Assembly: GCA_035557095.1 (NCBI GenBank)
Contig: DATMEB010000135.1
Location: forward strand, 1-64,000
Length of the DNA: 64,000 nt
Source: JALZDI01 sp035557095
Lineage (GTDB): Bacteria; Actinomycetota; Actinomycetes; Propionibacteriales; Nocardioidaceae
Direction of reading: 5' to 3'
Shown here in pieces: positions 55,687-63,969 of this stretch. The notes beneath the pieces are model-generated. The model was given only the letters and a program-made list of their open reading frames with translations. It ran no database searches and was not told the DNA's origin. The translations under genes were made by a program, and so were the position numbers. How positions within the stretch are numbered: the stretch's first letter is position 1; every line of letters starts with the position of its first letter.

Positions 55687-56334
55687 ATGCCGGCGTACGT
55701 CCACTCCGTCAACCACGGCAGGGTCTTCGAGGCCGCGTGGGCCGGGCGTCTGCGGCGTACGGCGATCGACAAGCGGCCGGTCACGCAGGCCGTCGCCGTC
55801 GGCGAGCTCGGTGTCGCCGGGGACGAGCAGGCCGACACCAAGTACCACGGCGGCCGCGACAAGGCCGTCTACGCGTTCGCCCGCGAGGACCTCGACCGCT
55901 GGGAGCAGCTGCTGGGTCGCAGCCTGCACGACGGGCAGTTCGGCGAGAACCTCACCACCGCCGGCATCGACGTCAACGACGCACTGGTCGGGGAGCGGTG
56001 GCGAGTCGGCGAGGCCCTGCTCGAGGTCTGCTCGGTGCGCATCCCGTGCCGGGTCTTCGCGAACTGGCTGGAGGAGCAGGGGTGGGTGCGCCGGTTCACC
56101 GCCGACGCCCGCCCTGGCCCCTATCTTCGGGTCGTCGAGCCCGGCCTGGTGGCCGCGGGAGACCCGATCGCCGTCGAGCACCGGCCGACGCAACAGCTGA
56201 CCGTCAGTACGGTGTTCCGGGCCATGACCACCCGGCCGGATCTGCTGCCGCTGCTGCTGGAGGTGCCGGCCCTGGAGGACGATCTCGCGGACCAGGCGCG
56301 CAGACGGTTGCGGGCCGAACCTACCCTGGGGTAG
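55687..56334 (+). CDS. MOSC domain-containing protein (YiiM-like)
   Basis: 215 residues. MOSC domain: DTKYHGGRDKAVYAFAREDLDRWE (about 51-74), FGENLTTAGIDVNDALVGERWRVG, and the conserved Cys in CSVRIPCRVFANWL (about 115-128), which binds molybdopterin or activated sulfur. A C-terminal helical tail follows (PTQQLTVSTVFRAMTTRPDLLPLLL). Related E. coli YiiM reduces N-hydroxylated compounds. Starts 4 bases after lepA. Confidence 0.9.
   Translation: MPAYVHSVNHGRVFEAAWAGRLRRTAIDKRPVTQAVAVGELGVAGDEQADTKYHGGRDKAVYAFAREDLDRWEQLLGRSLHDGQFGENLTTAGIDVNDALVGERWRVGEALLEVCSVRIPCRVFANWLEEQGWVRRFTADARPGPYLRVVEPGLVAAGDPIAVEHRPTQQLTVSTVFRAMTTRPDLLPLLLEVPALEDDLADQARRRLRAEPTLG
56321..56334. promoter_or_regulatory. 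14-bp palindrome upstream of the acyl-CoA ligase
   Basis: CTACCC-TG-GGGTAG, perfect arms of six, at the very end of the MOSC gene and about 100 bases before the ligase start. Possibly an operator or a weak terminator stem. Confidence 0.35.
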
Positions 56335-56435
56335 CCAACTGCTCTACCTTTTGCTCACTACGATTCGTCGACCAGCCGAACGACCGTCGATCATCGTCGG
56401 CACGCGACCGCGACCACAGCCTGAAAAGGAAGCAC

Positions 56436-58265
56436 ATGTCCGAAGCCGCCACCGTCAACGACGCACACCGCTACCTGGCCGAGCGCGCGCCCAACGTGGG
56501 CCGGATGTTCCTCGACCGGGTGGAGCAGACGCCGGACCAGGTCGCCTACCGCTTCCCCGAGGGCGAGAGCTGGACGACGCAGACCTGGCACGAGACCGGC
56601 GCCCGCGTGCGCAGCCTGGCGGCGGGCCTGGTGGCGCTGGGCATCGAGCCGGAGGAACGCGTCGCGATCGTGTCCGGCACGCGCTTCGAGTGGATCCTCG
56701 CCGACCTGGCGATCATGTGCGCCGGTGCGGCGACCACGACCGTCTACCCGAGCACGGTTCCCACCGACGTGGGCTTCATCCTGGCCGACTCGCAGAGCCG
56801 CATCGCCTTCGCCGAGGACGACGAGCAGATCGCGAAGATCCGCGAGCGTCGCAGCGAGCTGCCCCAGCTCACCAAGGTGGTCACGTTCAGCGGGACCTCC
56901 GACGGCGACACCGTGATCTCGATGGACGAGCTGAGCAAGCTCGGCGACGAGCTGCTGACCGAGCAGCCCGACGTGATCGACCACCGGGTCGAGGGCACCG
57001 AGCCCGAGAGCCTCGCCACGCTGATCTACACCTCCGGGACCACCGGCCGGCCCAAGGGCGTCCGCCTGCGGCACAACAGCTGGACCTACGAGGGCGCCGC
57101 GGTCGCGTCCCAGGACATCCTCAGCATCGACGACGTGCAGTACCTCTGGCTGCCGATGGCGCACTCGTTCGGCAAGGTGCTGCTCACCACGCAGCTGTGC
57201 ATCGGGTTCGAGACCGCGGTCGACGGGCGCGTCGACAAGATCATCGACAACCTCGCCGTCGTACGCCCGACGTTCATGGGCGCCGCCCCGCGAATCTTCG
57301 AGAAGGCGCACGGGCGGATCGTCACCATGACCCAGAACGAGGGCGGGCCGAAGGCGAAGATCTTCGACTGGGCGTTCAAGGTCGGGATCGACGTCAGCCA
57401 GCGCAAGCTCAAGGGGCAGGGCGTGCCCCCGCACCTGGCCGTGCAGCACAAGGTCGCCGACGCGCTGGTGTTCTCCAAGATCCGGGCGCGGTTCGGCGGC
57501 CGGGTGCGGTTCTTCATCTCCGGCGCGGCCGCGCTGAACCGTGACGTGGCCGAGTGGTTCCACGCCGCCGGCATCCTGATCCTGGAGGGCTACGGCCTGA
57601 CCGAGACCTCGGCCGGCTCGGCGGTCAACCGCCCCGACAACTACCGGTTCGGCACGGTCGGCATCCCCTTCGACGGCACCGAGTTCAAGATCGCCGGGGA
57701 CGGCGAGATCCTGATCAAGGGGCCCGGGGTGATGCAGGGGTACCACCACCTCGAGGAGCAGACCGAGGAGACGCTCAAGGACGGCTGGCTGCACACCGGC
57801 GACATCGGCGAGATCGACGGCGACGGCTTCGTGCGCATCACCGACCGCAAGAAGGACCTGTTCAAGACCTCCGGCGGCAAGTACGTCGCGCCGTCGCTGA
57901 TCGAGGGCAGGTTCAAGGCGGTCTGCCCGTACGCCAGCCAGATGGTGGTGCACGGCAGCGAGCGCAACTTCTGCACGGCGATCATCACCCTCGACCCCGA
58001 TGCGATGCAGCAGTGGGCCGAGCACAACGGCATGGAGGGCCGGTCCTACGAGCAGATCGTGACCTCGCCGGAGGTGCAGGCGATGGTCGACGGCTACGTC
58101 AAGGAGCTCAACGCCAAGCTCAACCGGTGGGAGACGATCAAGAAGTTCATCGTCCTCGAGCACGACCTGTCGGTGGAGTCGGGCGAGGTCACCCCGTCGC
58201 TGAAGGTCAAGCGCAAGATCGTCGAGCAGAACTACCGCGACCGGCTGGACGCCCTGTACGGGTGA
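56436..58265 (+). CDS. long-chain fatty-acid-CoA ligase (FadD-type)
   Basis: About 609 residues, AMP-forming. It activates fatty acids with ATP and CoA. Motifs: TLIYTSGTTGRPKGVRLRH (about 195-213), EGYGLTETSAGSAVN (about 386), DGWLHTGDIGEIDGDGFVRITDRKKDLFKTSGGKYVAP (about 449-486). The shape matches the mycobacterial FadD15 group. AAAAGGA lies before the ATG at 56436. Its 3' end runs into a 14-bp tandem repeat. No other lipid gene is near. Confidence 0.92.
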   Translation: MSEAATVNDAHRYLAERAPNVGRMFLDRVEQTPDQVAYRFPEGESWTTQTWHETGARVRSLAAGLVALGIEPEERVAIVSGTRFEWILADLAIMCAGAATTTVYPSTVPTDVGFILADSQSRIAFAEDDEQIAKIRERRSELPQLTKVVTFSGTSDGDTVISMDELSKLGDELLTEQPDVIDHRVEGTEPESLATLIYTSGTTGRPKGVRLRHNSWTYEGAAVASQDILSIDDVQYLWLPMAHSFGKVLLTTQLCIGFETAVDGRVDKIIDNLAVVRPTFMGAAPRIFEKAHGRIVTMTQNEGGPKAKIFDWAFKVGIDVSQRKLKGQGVPPHLAVQHKVADALVFSKIRARFGGRVRFFISGAAALNRDVAEWFHAAGILILEGYGLTETSAGSAVNRPDNYRFGTVGIPFDGTEFKIAGDGEILIKGPGVMQGYHHLEEQTEETLKDGWLHTGDIGEIDGDGFVRITDRKKDLFKTSGGKYVAPSLIEGRFKAVCPYASQMVVHGSERNFCTAIITLDPDAMQQWAEHNGMEGRSYEQIVTSPEVQAMVDGYVKELNAKLNRWETIKKFIVLEHDLSVESGEVTPSLKVKRKIVEQNYRDRLDALYG

Positions 58266-58310
58266 CGCTGTACGGGTGACGCTGGACGGGTGACGCTGGA
58301 CGGCTGACGA
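58255..58310. repeat. 14-bp tandem repeat at the 3' end of the acyl-CoA ligase gene
   Basis: Four units: TGTACGGGTGACGC twice exactly, then TGGACGGGTGACGC, then a diverged copy. The ligase stop (TGA 58263-58265) lies in unit one, and each unit contains a TGA. Confidence 0.9.
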
Positions 58311-58355
58311 GGGCGAGCCCGGCCACCGCCTGGGTGGTGCTGGGATGATGGAGCG

Positions 58356-59582
58356 GTGCCTTCCACACTGCCCGACGGAGCGCCCGCGCCGGCCGACGGC
58401 GCCCTGCCCGGCTGGGCGCTGCGCGGGCTGACCGGCAGGCCGTTCGGGGTCTACGTGCACGTGCCGTTCTGCACGGTCCGGTGCGGCTACTGCGACTTCA
58501 ACACCTACACCGCGGCCGAGCTCGGCACGACGCCGGGCGCGTCGCGGGCGTCGTACCACCAGGCGGCGACCGCCGAGCTGCGGCTGGCGGGGCAGGTTCT
58601 GAGGTCGGCCGCGCCCGCCGCCGACACCGTCTTCTTCGGTGGAGGTACGCCGACGCTGCTGCCCGCGGACGACCTCGCCGCGATCCTCGGCGCGGTCCGC
58701 GACGAGCTCGGCCTGACCCGCGACGCCGAGGTCACCACCGAGGCCAACCCCGACAGCGTCGACCCCGAGTCCCTCGGGCGACTGCGCGCGGCCGGGTTCA
58801 ACCGCATCTCGTTCGGGATGCAGTCCGCGGTGCCGCACGTTCTGGCGACCCTCGACCGCACGCACGACCCGGCGCGGGTTCCGCAGGCAGTGCGGTGGGC
58901 GCGCGAGGCCGGGTTCGAGCAGGTGAGCCTCGACCTGATCTACGGCACACCGGGGGAGTCCGAGGGCGACTGGCGGGCAAGCCTGGAGCAGGCGCTCGCG
59001 AGCGAGCCCGACCACGTCAGCGCCTACGCGCTGATCGTGGAGGAGGGCACCGCGCTCGAACGGCGCATCCGCCGCGGCGAGCTGGCGGCACCGGACGACG
59101 ACGAGGTCGCCGACAAGTACCTCCTGGCCGAGGAGGTGCTCTCGGCGCACGGTCTCGGCTGGTACGAGGTCTCCAACTGGGCACGCGACGCGGCCGCCCG
59201 CTGCCGGCACAACGAGACCTACTGGCGTGGCGGCAGCTGGTGGGGCGTCGGACCCGGCGCGCACTCGCACGTCGCCGGGGTGCGCTGGTGGAACGTCAAG
59301 CACCCCGCGGCCTACGCCGACCGCCTCGCGACGGGCACGAGCCCGGCGCAGGCGCGTGAGCTCCTCGACGACGAGACCCGGCGGGTCGAACGCGTGCTGC
59401 TCGAGCTCCGCCTGATCGACGGGCTGCCCGTCGACGTGCTCGACGAGTACGGCGCCAAGGCCGCGGCCGGGGTCGTCGACCGCGGCCTCGCCGATCCGGA
59501 CGCGTTCGGCGCGGGCCGGGTGGTGCTCACGGTGCGTGGGCGGCTGCTGGCCGACGCCGTCGTCCGCGACCTGCTGCCCTGA
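58356..59582 (+). CDS. hemW: radical SAM heme chaperone HemW
   Basis: 408 residues, related to coproporphyrinogen dehydrogenase HemN but a haem-transfer protein. The 4Fe-4S motif is C39-x3-C43-x2-C46 in FCTVRCGYCDF; HemN itself has a further Cys. FFGGGTPTLLP (about 92), TTEANPDSVD, RISFGMQS, and the HemW-typical RHNETYWRGGSWWGVGPGAHS near 287 (HNxxYW). Usually it lies just before hrcA-dnaJ; here the next gene is DUF3097 on the other strand. Confidence 0.93.
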   Translation: MPSTLPDGAPAPADGALPGWALRGLTGRPFGVYVHVPFCTVRCGYCDFNTYTAAELGTTPGASRASYHQAATAELRLAGQVLRSAAPAADTVFFGGGTPTLLPADDLAAILGAVRDELGLTRDAEVTTEANPDSVDPESLGRLRAAGFNRISFGMQSAVPHVLATLDRTHDPARVPQAVRWAREAGFEQVSLDLIYGTPGESEGDWRASLEQALASEPDHVSAYALIVEEGTALERRIRRGELAAPDDDEVADKYLLAEEVLSAHGLGWYEVSNWARDAAARCRHNETYWRGGSWWGVGPGAHSHVAGVRWWNVKHPAAYADRLATGTSPAQARELLDDETRRVERVLLELRLIDGLPVDVLDEYGAKAAAGVVDRGLADPDAFGAGRVVLTVRGRLLADAVVRDLLP

Positions 59583-59605
59583 TACGTGTGCCGGGTGCGG
59601 GTCGC

Positions 59606-60454
59606 TCAGTCCGCGGTCACGAAGTCGATGAGCTCCTCGACCCGTCCGAGCAGTGCGGGTTCGAGGTCGGCGTAGGTCCCGACCCGGCCGAGGATCCGCT
59701 TCCACGCGTGGGCGATGTCGGCCTGGTTGCGGTGCGGCCAGCCGAGCGACTGGCAGATGCCCTGCTTCCACGGCACCGAGCGCGGAATGCTCGGCCAGGC
59801 CGACAGGCCGAGCCGTTGCGGCTTCACCGCCTGCCACACGTCGACGTAGGGGTGGCCCACCACGAGCACGTGCGCGCCGTCGCGGCCGCGCGTGACGCCC
59901 TGCGCGATCCGGCGCTCCTTCGATCCCGGCACCAGGTGGTCGACGAGCACACCGACCCGGCGGCCCGGACCGGGTCCGAAGTCGCGCAGCACGCTCGGCA
60001 GGTCGTCGACGCCCTCGAGGTACTCCACCACCACGCCCTCGACGCGCAGGTCGTCGCCCCACACCTTCTCGACCAGCTCCGCGTCGTGGCGCCCCTCCAC
60101 GAAGATCCGGCTCTGCCGGGCCACCCGCGCCGGCGCGTCGTGCACGGCGACCGACCCCGAAGCGGTGCGCGTCGCCTTCTTCGGCACAGACCGCGCTGGC
60201 GGCCGGACGATCACCGGGCGGCCCTCCAGCAGGAAGCCCGGACCCAGCGGGAAGGTCCTGCGCCTTCCCTTCCGGTCCTCGAGGTCGACCGTGCCGAGGT
60301 CGCGGTCCAGGCGCACGACCGCTCCGCAGAAGTCGGTCGTGACCTCCTCGAGCACCATGCCGGGCTCGGCCGCGACCTCCGTCGCGCGCCCGCGTCTGGG
60401 GGCGCGCCAGTCACCGGCCAGGACATCGTTGCCGTAGCGGTCGGAGGCAGCCAC
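59606..60454 (-). CDS. DUF3097 family protein
   Basis: About 282 residues of a family found beside hemW in Actinobacteria. SDRYGNDVLAGDWRAP starts the protein; RQSRIFVEGRHDAELVEKVWGDDLRVEGVVVEYLEG resembles the TOPRIM fold of primases/nucleases (Glu in EGRHD, then VDHLVPGSKE), and HPYVDVWQAVKP and PWKQGICQSLGW follow. The function is unknown. TAGCCT eight bases before the GTG at 60454 suggests a leaderless message. It follows the ArsR-MFS operon on the same strand. Confidence 0.88.
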   Translation of the reverse strand: MAASDRYGNDVLAGDWRAPRRGRATEVAAEPGMVLEEVTTDFCGAVVRLDRDLGTVDLEDRKGRRRTFPLGPGFLLEGRPVIVRPPARSVPKKATRTASGSVAVHDAPARVARQSRIFVEGRHDAELVEKVWGDDLRVEGVVVEYLEGVDDLPSVLRDFGPGPGRRVGVLVDHLVPGSKERRIAQGVTRGRDGAHVLVVGHPYVDVWQAVKPQRLGLSAWPSIPRSVPWKQGICQSLGWPHRNQADIAHAWKRILGRVGTYADLEPALLGRVEELIDFVTAD

Positions 60455-60465
60455 GAGCGCCGAGG

Positions 60466-61752
60466 CTAGCGCTCGATCACGACCGGTTCGCGTCGGCTCG
60501 CCGGGGTCTCCGCCGTGCGGTTCATCTCGCGGAACGCGGGACGCACCGCGGGCAGCATCGTGGCCAAGAAGTACGCCGCGCCGCACGCCAGCAACGCCGG
60601 GGCCAGCCCCGCCGCGGTGACGAGCAGCCCGCCCACGACCCCGCCCAGCGGGATGCCGACCCAGCACAGGGACGTCGTGAGCGCGGTGACCCGGCCCATC
60701 ATCGGCCGGGGCACGCGTTCGAACACCACGGCACCGAGGATCGGGTTGAGGAACCCGGACGCGAACCCGGCCGACACCGCGACCGCGAGCACGCTCCACA
60801 GCGGCACGTCGAAGGCCAGGACGACGAACCGAGGCGCGCCGGTGATGAGGAACGCCACGAGATAGGTGACGAACCGCGGCAGCCGGTGCCCGATCGCGGC
60901 CGCGATCACGGCACCGCCCACGGACGCCGCCGAGAACACCCCGAACAGCAGCCCCACGGTCTCCGCGCCGAAGCCGCCGTCCTTGGCCCACACCGGCACC
61001 AGCACCACCGTGTAAGCCAGGTCGAGCAGGTTGGTGACGGCCAGCATCATGGTGATCCCGATCAGCACCTTGTCGTGGCGCAGGAACTCCCAGCCGCTGC
61101 GCAGCCGGCCGAGGTAGCCCATGGCGTCGTCGTCACCCTCGCCACGGTGTACGGCCCTGGGGGCGGTGAGACCGATCAGCAGCGCGGCCACGCCGAAGCT
61201 CGCGGCATCGACCACGAGCGCGTTCGCCGGCCCGATGGCCGCGACGAGCAACCCGGCGAGCGCGGCGCCCGCGGTCGAGGCGAGCCGTTCCGAGGCACTG
61301 GCCAGCCCGGTGGCCCGCTCCATCGGGACCTCGGCCGCGTCCACGATGTCGGGGACCAGCGCGTGCTTGGCCGCGTCGCCCGGGCCGCGGAACACCCCGA
61401 GCAGCACGACCAGGCCCAGCAGCAGGGGCAGCGACAGCGCGTCGACCGCATGCAGCGCGGGCACGAGCGCAACGGTGAGCATGCTGGCGGTGTCGCTGAC
61501 CATGCAGACGCGGCGTCCGCCGATGCGGTCGATCAGCGGTCCACTGCCTGCCCGGGCGAGCACGTACGGCGCCATCTCGGCGAAGCCGACGAGCCCGGTC
61601 AGCGACGCGCTCTCGGTCGTGGTCAGCACCAGCCACGGGATCGCGATCATCGACAGCCGGGTGCCGCACAGCGACACCAGCTCGGCGGCGAGCCAGCCGT
61701 ACAGCGGCACGCGACGTCTCGTCGCCGATGTCGGGGTCCCGGCGGTGCTCAC
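60466..61752 (-). CDS. MFS transporter
   Basis: About 428 residues with 12 helices, of the MFS_3/enterobactin-exporter-like type common in multidrug efflux. VPLYGWLAAELVSLCGTRLSMIAIPWLVLTTTESASLTG opens it; FGVFSAASVGGAVIAA and LCWVGIPLGGVVGGLLV lie in the second half. The start GTG at 61752 overlaps the ArsR stop by four bases (GTGA), so the two are one operon and the regulator is likely to control the pump. Confidence 0.88.
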   Translation of the reverse strand: MSTAGTPTSATRRRVPLYGWLAAELVSLCGTRLSMIAIPWLVLTTTESASLTGLVGFAEMAPYVLARAGSGPLIDRIGGRRVCMVSDTASMLTVALVPALHAVDALSLPLLLGLVVLLGVFRGPGDAAKHALVPDIVDAAEVPMERATGLASASERLASTAGAALAGLLVAAIGPANALVVDAASFGVAALLIGLTAPRAVHRGEGDDDAMGYLGRLRSGWEFLRHDKVLIGITMMLAVTNLLDLAYTVVLVPVWAKDGGFGAETVGLLFGVFSAASVGGAVIAAAIGHRLPRFVTYLVAFLITGAPRFVVLAFDVPLWSVLAVAVSAGFASGFLNPILGAVVFERVPRPMMGRVTALTTSLCWVGIPLGGVVGGLLVTAAGLAPALLACGAAYFLATMLPAVRPAFREMNRTAETPASRREPVVIER

Positions 61753-62342
61753 AGGTCGTCCGGGGGATCGAGCGCGCCGGGGCGCGGGAACGCCTGGAGG
61801 AGCACGCGGAAGTGCCCGGCATCGGCGGGTGCGTCCTCGTCGTCGGGTCGCCACCAGCGGTAGCGGCCCATCACCTCATGCAGCTCGCGCACGAGGGAGT
61901 GCGCCTCGTCCGGTGTCAGCCGTAGCGACCAGTCGCTGAAGTCGGAGGCGCGCCGCCAGGGGCCCTCGAGCGTCGACTGGTCCTCGACCGCCCGCTGGAT
62001 CTGCCGGTTGTACGTGACGGCGGCGGCCTGCAGGAACGCGTTCTGCGCGTCGCGGGTGGGCTCGTCGCTGCCTTCGTCGATGGGCACGCGAGTGGTGCGG
62101 TGCGCGGCCCGCCACCAGCGCTCGCGGGCGTTGCCGCGGTCGGGGTCGTCGACCACGAACCCATGCTCGGCGAGCTGGCGCAGGTGGTAGCTGGTCGCCC
62201 CGGAGTTGAGGCCGAGCCGTTCGGCCAGCCCGCTGGCCGTCGCCGGGCCCTCCAGCCGGAGCATGCCCAGAATCCGCAGCCGCACGGGGTGCGCGAGCGC
62301 GCGCAGGCCTCTCGGCGTGGGGGTCGTGTATTCCGCGGTCAC
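61749..62342 (-). CDS. ArsR/winged-helix transcriptional regulator
   Basis: About 197 residues. The N-terminal winged helix (LRALAHPVRLRILGMLRLEGPATASGLAERLGLNSGATSYHLRQLAEHGFV, about 13-63) is ArsR-like and lacks the Cys metal box; the C-terminal 110 residues are a helical sensor domain (AFLQAAAVTYNRQIQRAVEDQ, MGRYRWWRPDDEDAP). The GTG at 62342 follows TACTCT by six bases, so the message is probably leaderless. A long palindrome covers its -35 box. It forms an operon with the downstream MFS gene. Confidence 0.9.
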   Translation of the reverse strand: MTAEYTTPTPRGLRALAHPVRLRILGMLRLEGPATASGLAERLGLNSGATSYHLRQLAEHGFVVDDPDRGNARERWWRAAHRTTRVPIDEGSDEPTRDAQNAFLQAAAVTYNRQIQRAVEDQSTLEGPWRRASDFSDWSLRLTPDEAHSLVRELHEVMGRYRWWRPDDEDAPADAGHFRVLLQAFPRPGALDPPDDL

Positions 62343-62348
62343 CAGGTC

Positions 62349-62377
62349 AGAGTAGAACCGCAAAGAAACATTTGCAA
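62349..62377 (-). promoter_or_regulatory. promoter of the ArsR-MFS operon
   Basis: On the minus strand: TTGCAA (62377-62372), 17 bases, TACTCT (62354-62349), then the GTG start six bases on. Confidence 0.65.
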
Positions 62378-62391
62378 ATACTTCTTTGCGG
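62358..62391. promoter_or_regulatory. 34-bp palindromic operator of the ArsR-type regulator
   Basis: Outer arms CCGCAAAGAA and TTCTTTGCGG are perfect, and the centre is the palindrome ATTTGCAAAT; only the two 2-base joints break the symmetry. The centre is the -35 box of the ArsR promoter, so binding would block that promoter, and the site also lies upstream of the divergent endonuclease V gene. Confidence 0.8.
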
Positions 62392-62420
62392 ATGCTGGCG
62401 TCACGTCGGAGGATGGTTGC

Positions 62421-63125
62421 ATGTGGCCCACGGAGGTCGATGCGCTCGAGGGCGAGCAGCGCCGCCTCGCGCAGGCGCGGCCGCAGCCGTGGCGTCCGCC
62501 GGACACACCGATGGAAGTGGCCGGCTGCTGGGTGTGCTTCCCGCGCGGCGTCTCCGGTCGCGGCAGCGCCGGCGACCCGGCGTGGTCGGCGGCCGCGGCC
62601 ACCCGCGCGGGTCACCTGGTCGGCCGGCACGTCCGGGAGGGGGTCGCCGCGGCGCCGTACCTGCCGGGCCTGATGGCACTCCGCGCGGGTGCGCTGCTGG
62701 AGTCGGTCGTGCTCCGCCTTCCGCAGGCGCCCGACGTGCTGCTGCTCGACGCGACCGGCCGGGACCACCCGCGGCGCTGCGGACTGACGGTGCACCTCGG
62801 CGCGACCCTGGACCTGCCGACGGTCGGGGTCACCCACCGCCCGCTGGAGGCCACGGGCGACTGGCCGCAGGACCGGGCCGGAGCCACCAGTCCGCTGCGC
62901 CTCGACGGCGAGGTGGTGGCCTGCTGGCTGCGTACTCGAGCCGGGACCCGGCCGCTGGTGGTGCACCCGGGCTGGCGTACCGACGTCGAGACCTCGCTGA
63001 CGGTCGTCGGGCAGGCGCTGGCGGGACGGCGTACGCCCGAGCCCCTGCGACATGCGCGACGGCTGGCGCGGCGCGCCAGGGCCGGCCTCGACGCCGGCCC
63101 CGATCCACGGACCGTCAGTCGCTGA
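62421..63125 (+). CDS. endonuclease V-like protein, catalytic residues altered
   Basis: 234 residues, homologous to endonuclease V (Nfi), which nicks DNA or RNA near inosine. APYLPGLMALRAGALL and DVLLLDATGRDHPRRCGLTVHLGATLDLPTVGVTHRPL are plainly the family core. But where E. coli has AGADVGF with the metal ligand D35, this protein has AGCWVCF, and where E. coli has FREYPALL with E89, it has LRAGALL. D110 (LLDATG) and the HPRR segment remain. So it is probably inactive in the usual reaction or has another role. GGAGGA precedes the ATG at 62421. It is divergent from the ArsR gene and shares its operator region. Confidence 0.85.
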   Translation: MWPTEVDALEGEQRRLAQARPQPWRPPDTPMEVAGCWVCFPRGVSGRGSAGDPAWSAAAATRAGHLVGRHVREGVAAAPYLPGLMALRAGALLESVVLRLPQAPDVLLLDATGRDHPRRCGLTVHLGATLDLPTVGVTHRPLEATGDWPQDRAGATSPLRLDGEVVACWLRTRAGTRPLVVHPGWRTDVETSLTVVGQALAGRRTPEPLRHARRLARRARAGLDAGPDPRTVSR

Positions 63126-63969
63126 GCAGCGGCAGCCGTCCCGGCGGGGGCGCCGCGTGGGCGTACCCGCGCCGGACTCCCTCCCGCAGGTGCCCGGGGT
63201 CCCACGGCCAGTCGCCCTGGCTCAGCGCCGACTCCAGGGGCACGCCGGCGTGCACGAGCCCGCCGATCGTGTTCGCCACCTGGGCGATGTCGGTGCTCTG
63301 GTTCTGCACGAACGCGAGGTCGACCACGGCGCCGTGCCCGGGTACGACGCGCGAGCGCGGCGTCAGCACGCCGAGGGCCACGTCCAGCGTGGTCGGCCAC
63401 TCCAGCGGGAAGCAGTCCTCGCCGTACATCGGCGGCCCGGACTCCTCGACCAGGTCGCCGGCGAAGACCACGTCGATGTCGGGTACGCGGACCAGGGCGT
63501 CGCCGTCGGTGTGGCCACGCCCGGGGTGGAACAGCTCGACGTAGCGGTCGCCGAGGTCGACCGTACGGACCGAGGAGAACGTGGTGTCGGGATAGCGCAG
63601 CGCCGTGGCGATCACCTCGGCGTTGAGCGGGTCGTCCGGGTCGTCCTCGCGGCACAGCCGCCTGACCCGGTCGGCGGCGGCGTCCAGACCGGCCGCGGCG
63701 TTCTCGTGCGCCACGACGGTCACGCCGTCGAACGCGATGTTGCCGAAGGTGTGGTCGAAGTGCTGGTGGGTGTTGACGACCCAGGCGACCTGGGGGTGCG
63801 GCAGCAGCCGGCGGACGTCGTCGCGCAGCGACTCACCCTGCTGCCGGGTTCCGCGGGTGTCTACGACCAGCACGTGGTCGGAGCCCGCGACCACGCCGAC
63901 GTTGACGTCCCACTCGGGGTACCGCCGCACCCAGCACCGCTCGCCGACCTCGGCCCAGTCATGACCCAC
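63115..63969 (-). CDS. metallo-beta-lactamase fold hydrolase
   Basis: 284 residues, MBL fold. The metal-binding motif is NTHQHFDHTFGN (HxHxDH, about 66-77), with GRGHTDGDALV near 150 carrying the next His, FAGDLVEESG near 170 with the bridging Asp, and VVPGHG near 210 with the final His; all ligands are present. It has no signal peptide. Substrate unknown. A GTG at 63969 starts it. It overlaps the end of the endonuclease V-like gene by 11 bases, converging. Confidence 0.88.
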   Translation of the reverse strand: MGHDWAEVGERCWVRRYPEWDVNVGVVAGSDHVLVVDTRGTRQQGESLRDDVRRLLPHPQVAWVVNTHQHFDHTFGNIAFDGVTVVAHENAAAGLDAAADRVRRLCREDDPDDPLNAEVIATALRYPDTTFSSVRTVDLGDRYVELFHPGRGHTDGDALVRVPDIDVVFAGDLVEESGPPMYGEDCFPLEWPTTLDVALGVLTPRSRVVPGHGAVVDLAFVQNQSTDIAQVANTIGGLVHAGVPLESALSQGDWPWDPGHLREGVRRGYAHAAPPPGRLPLLSD

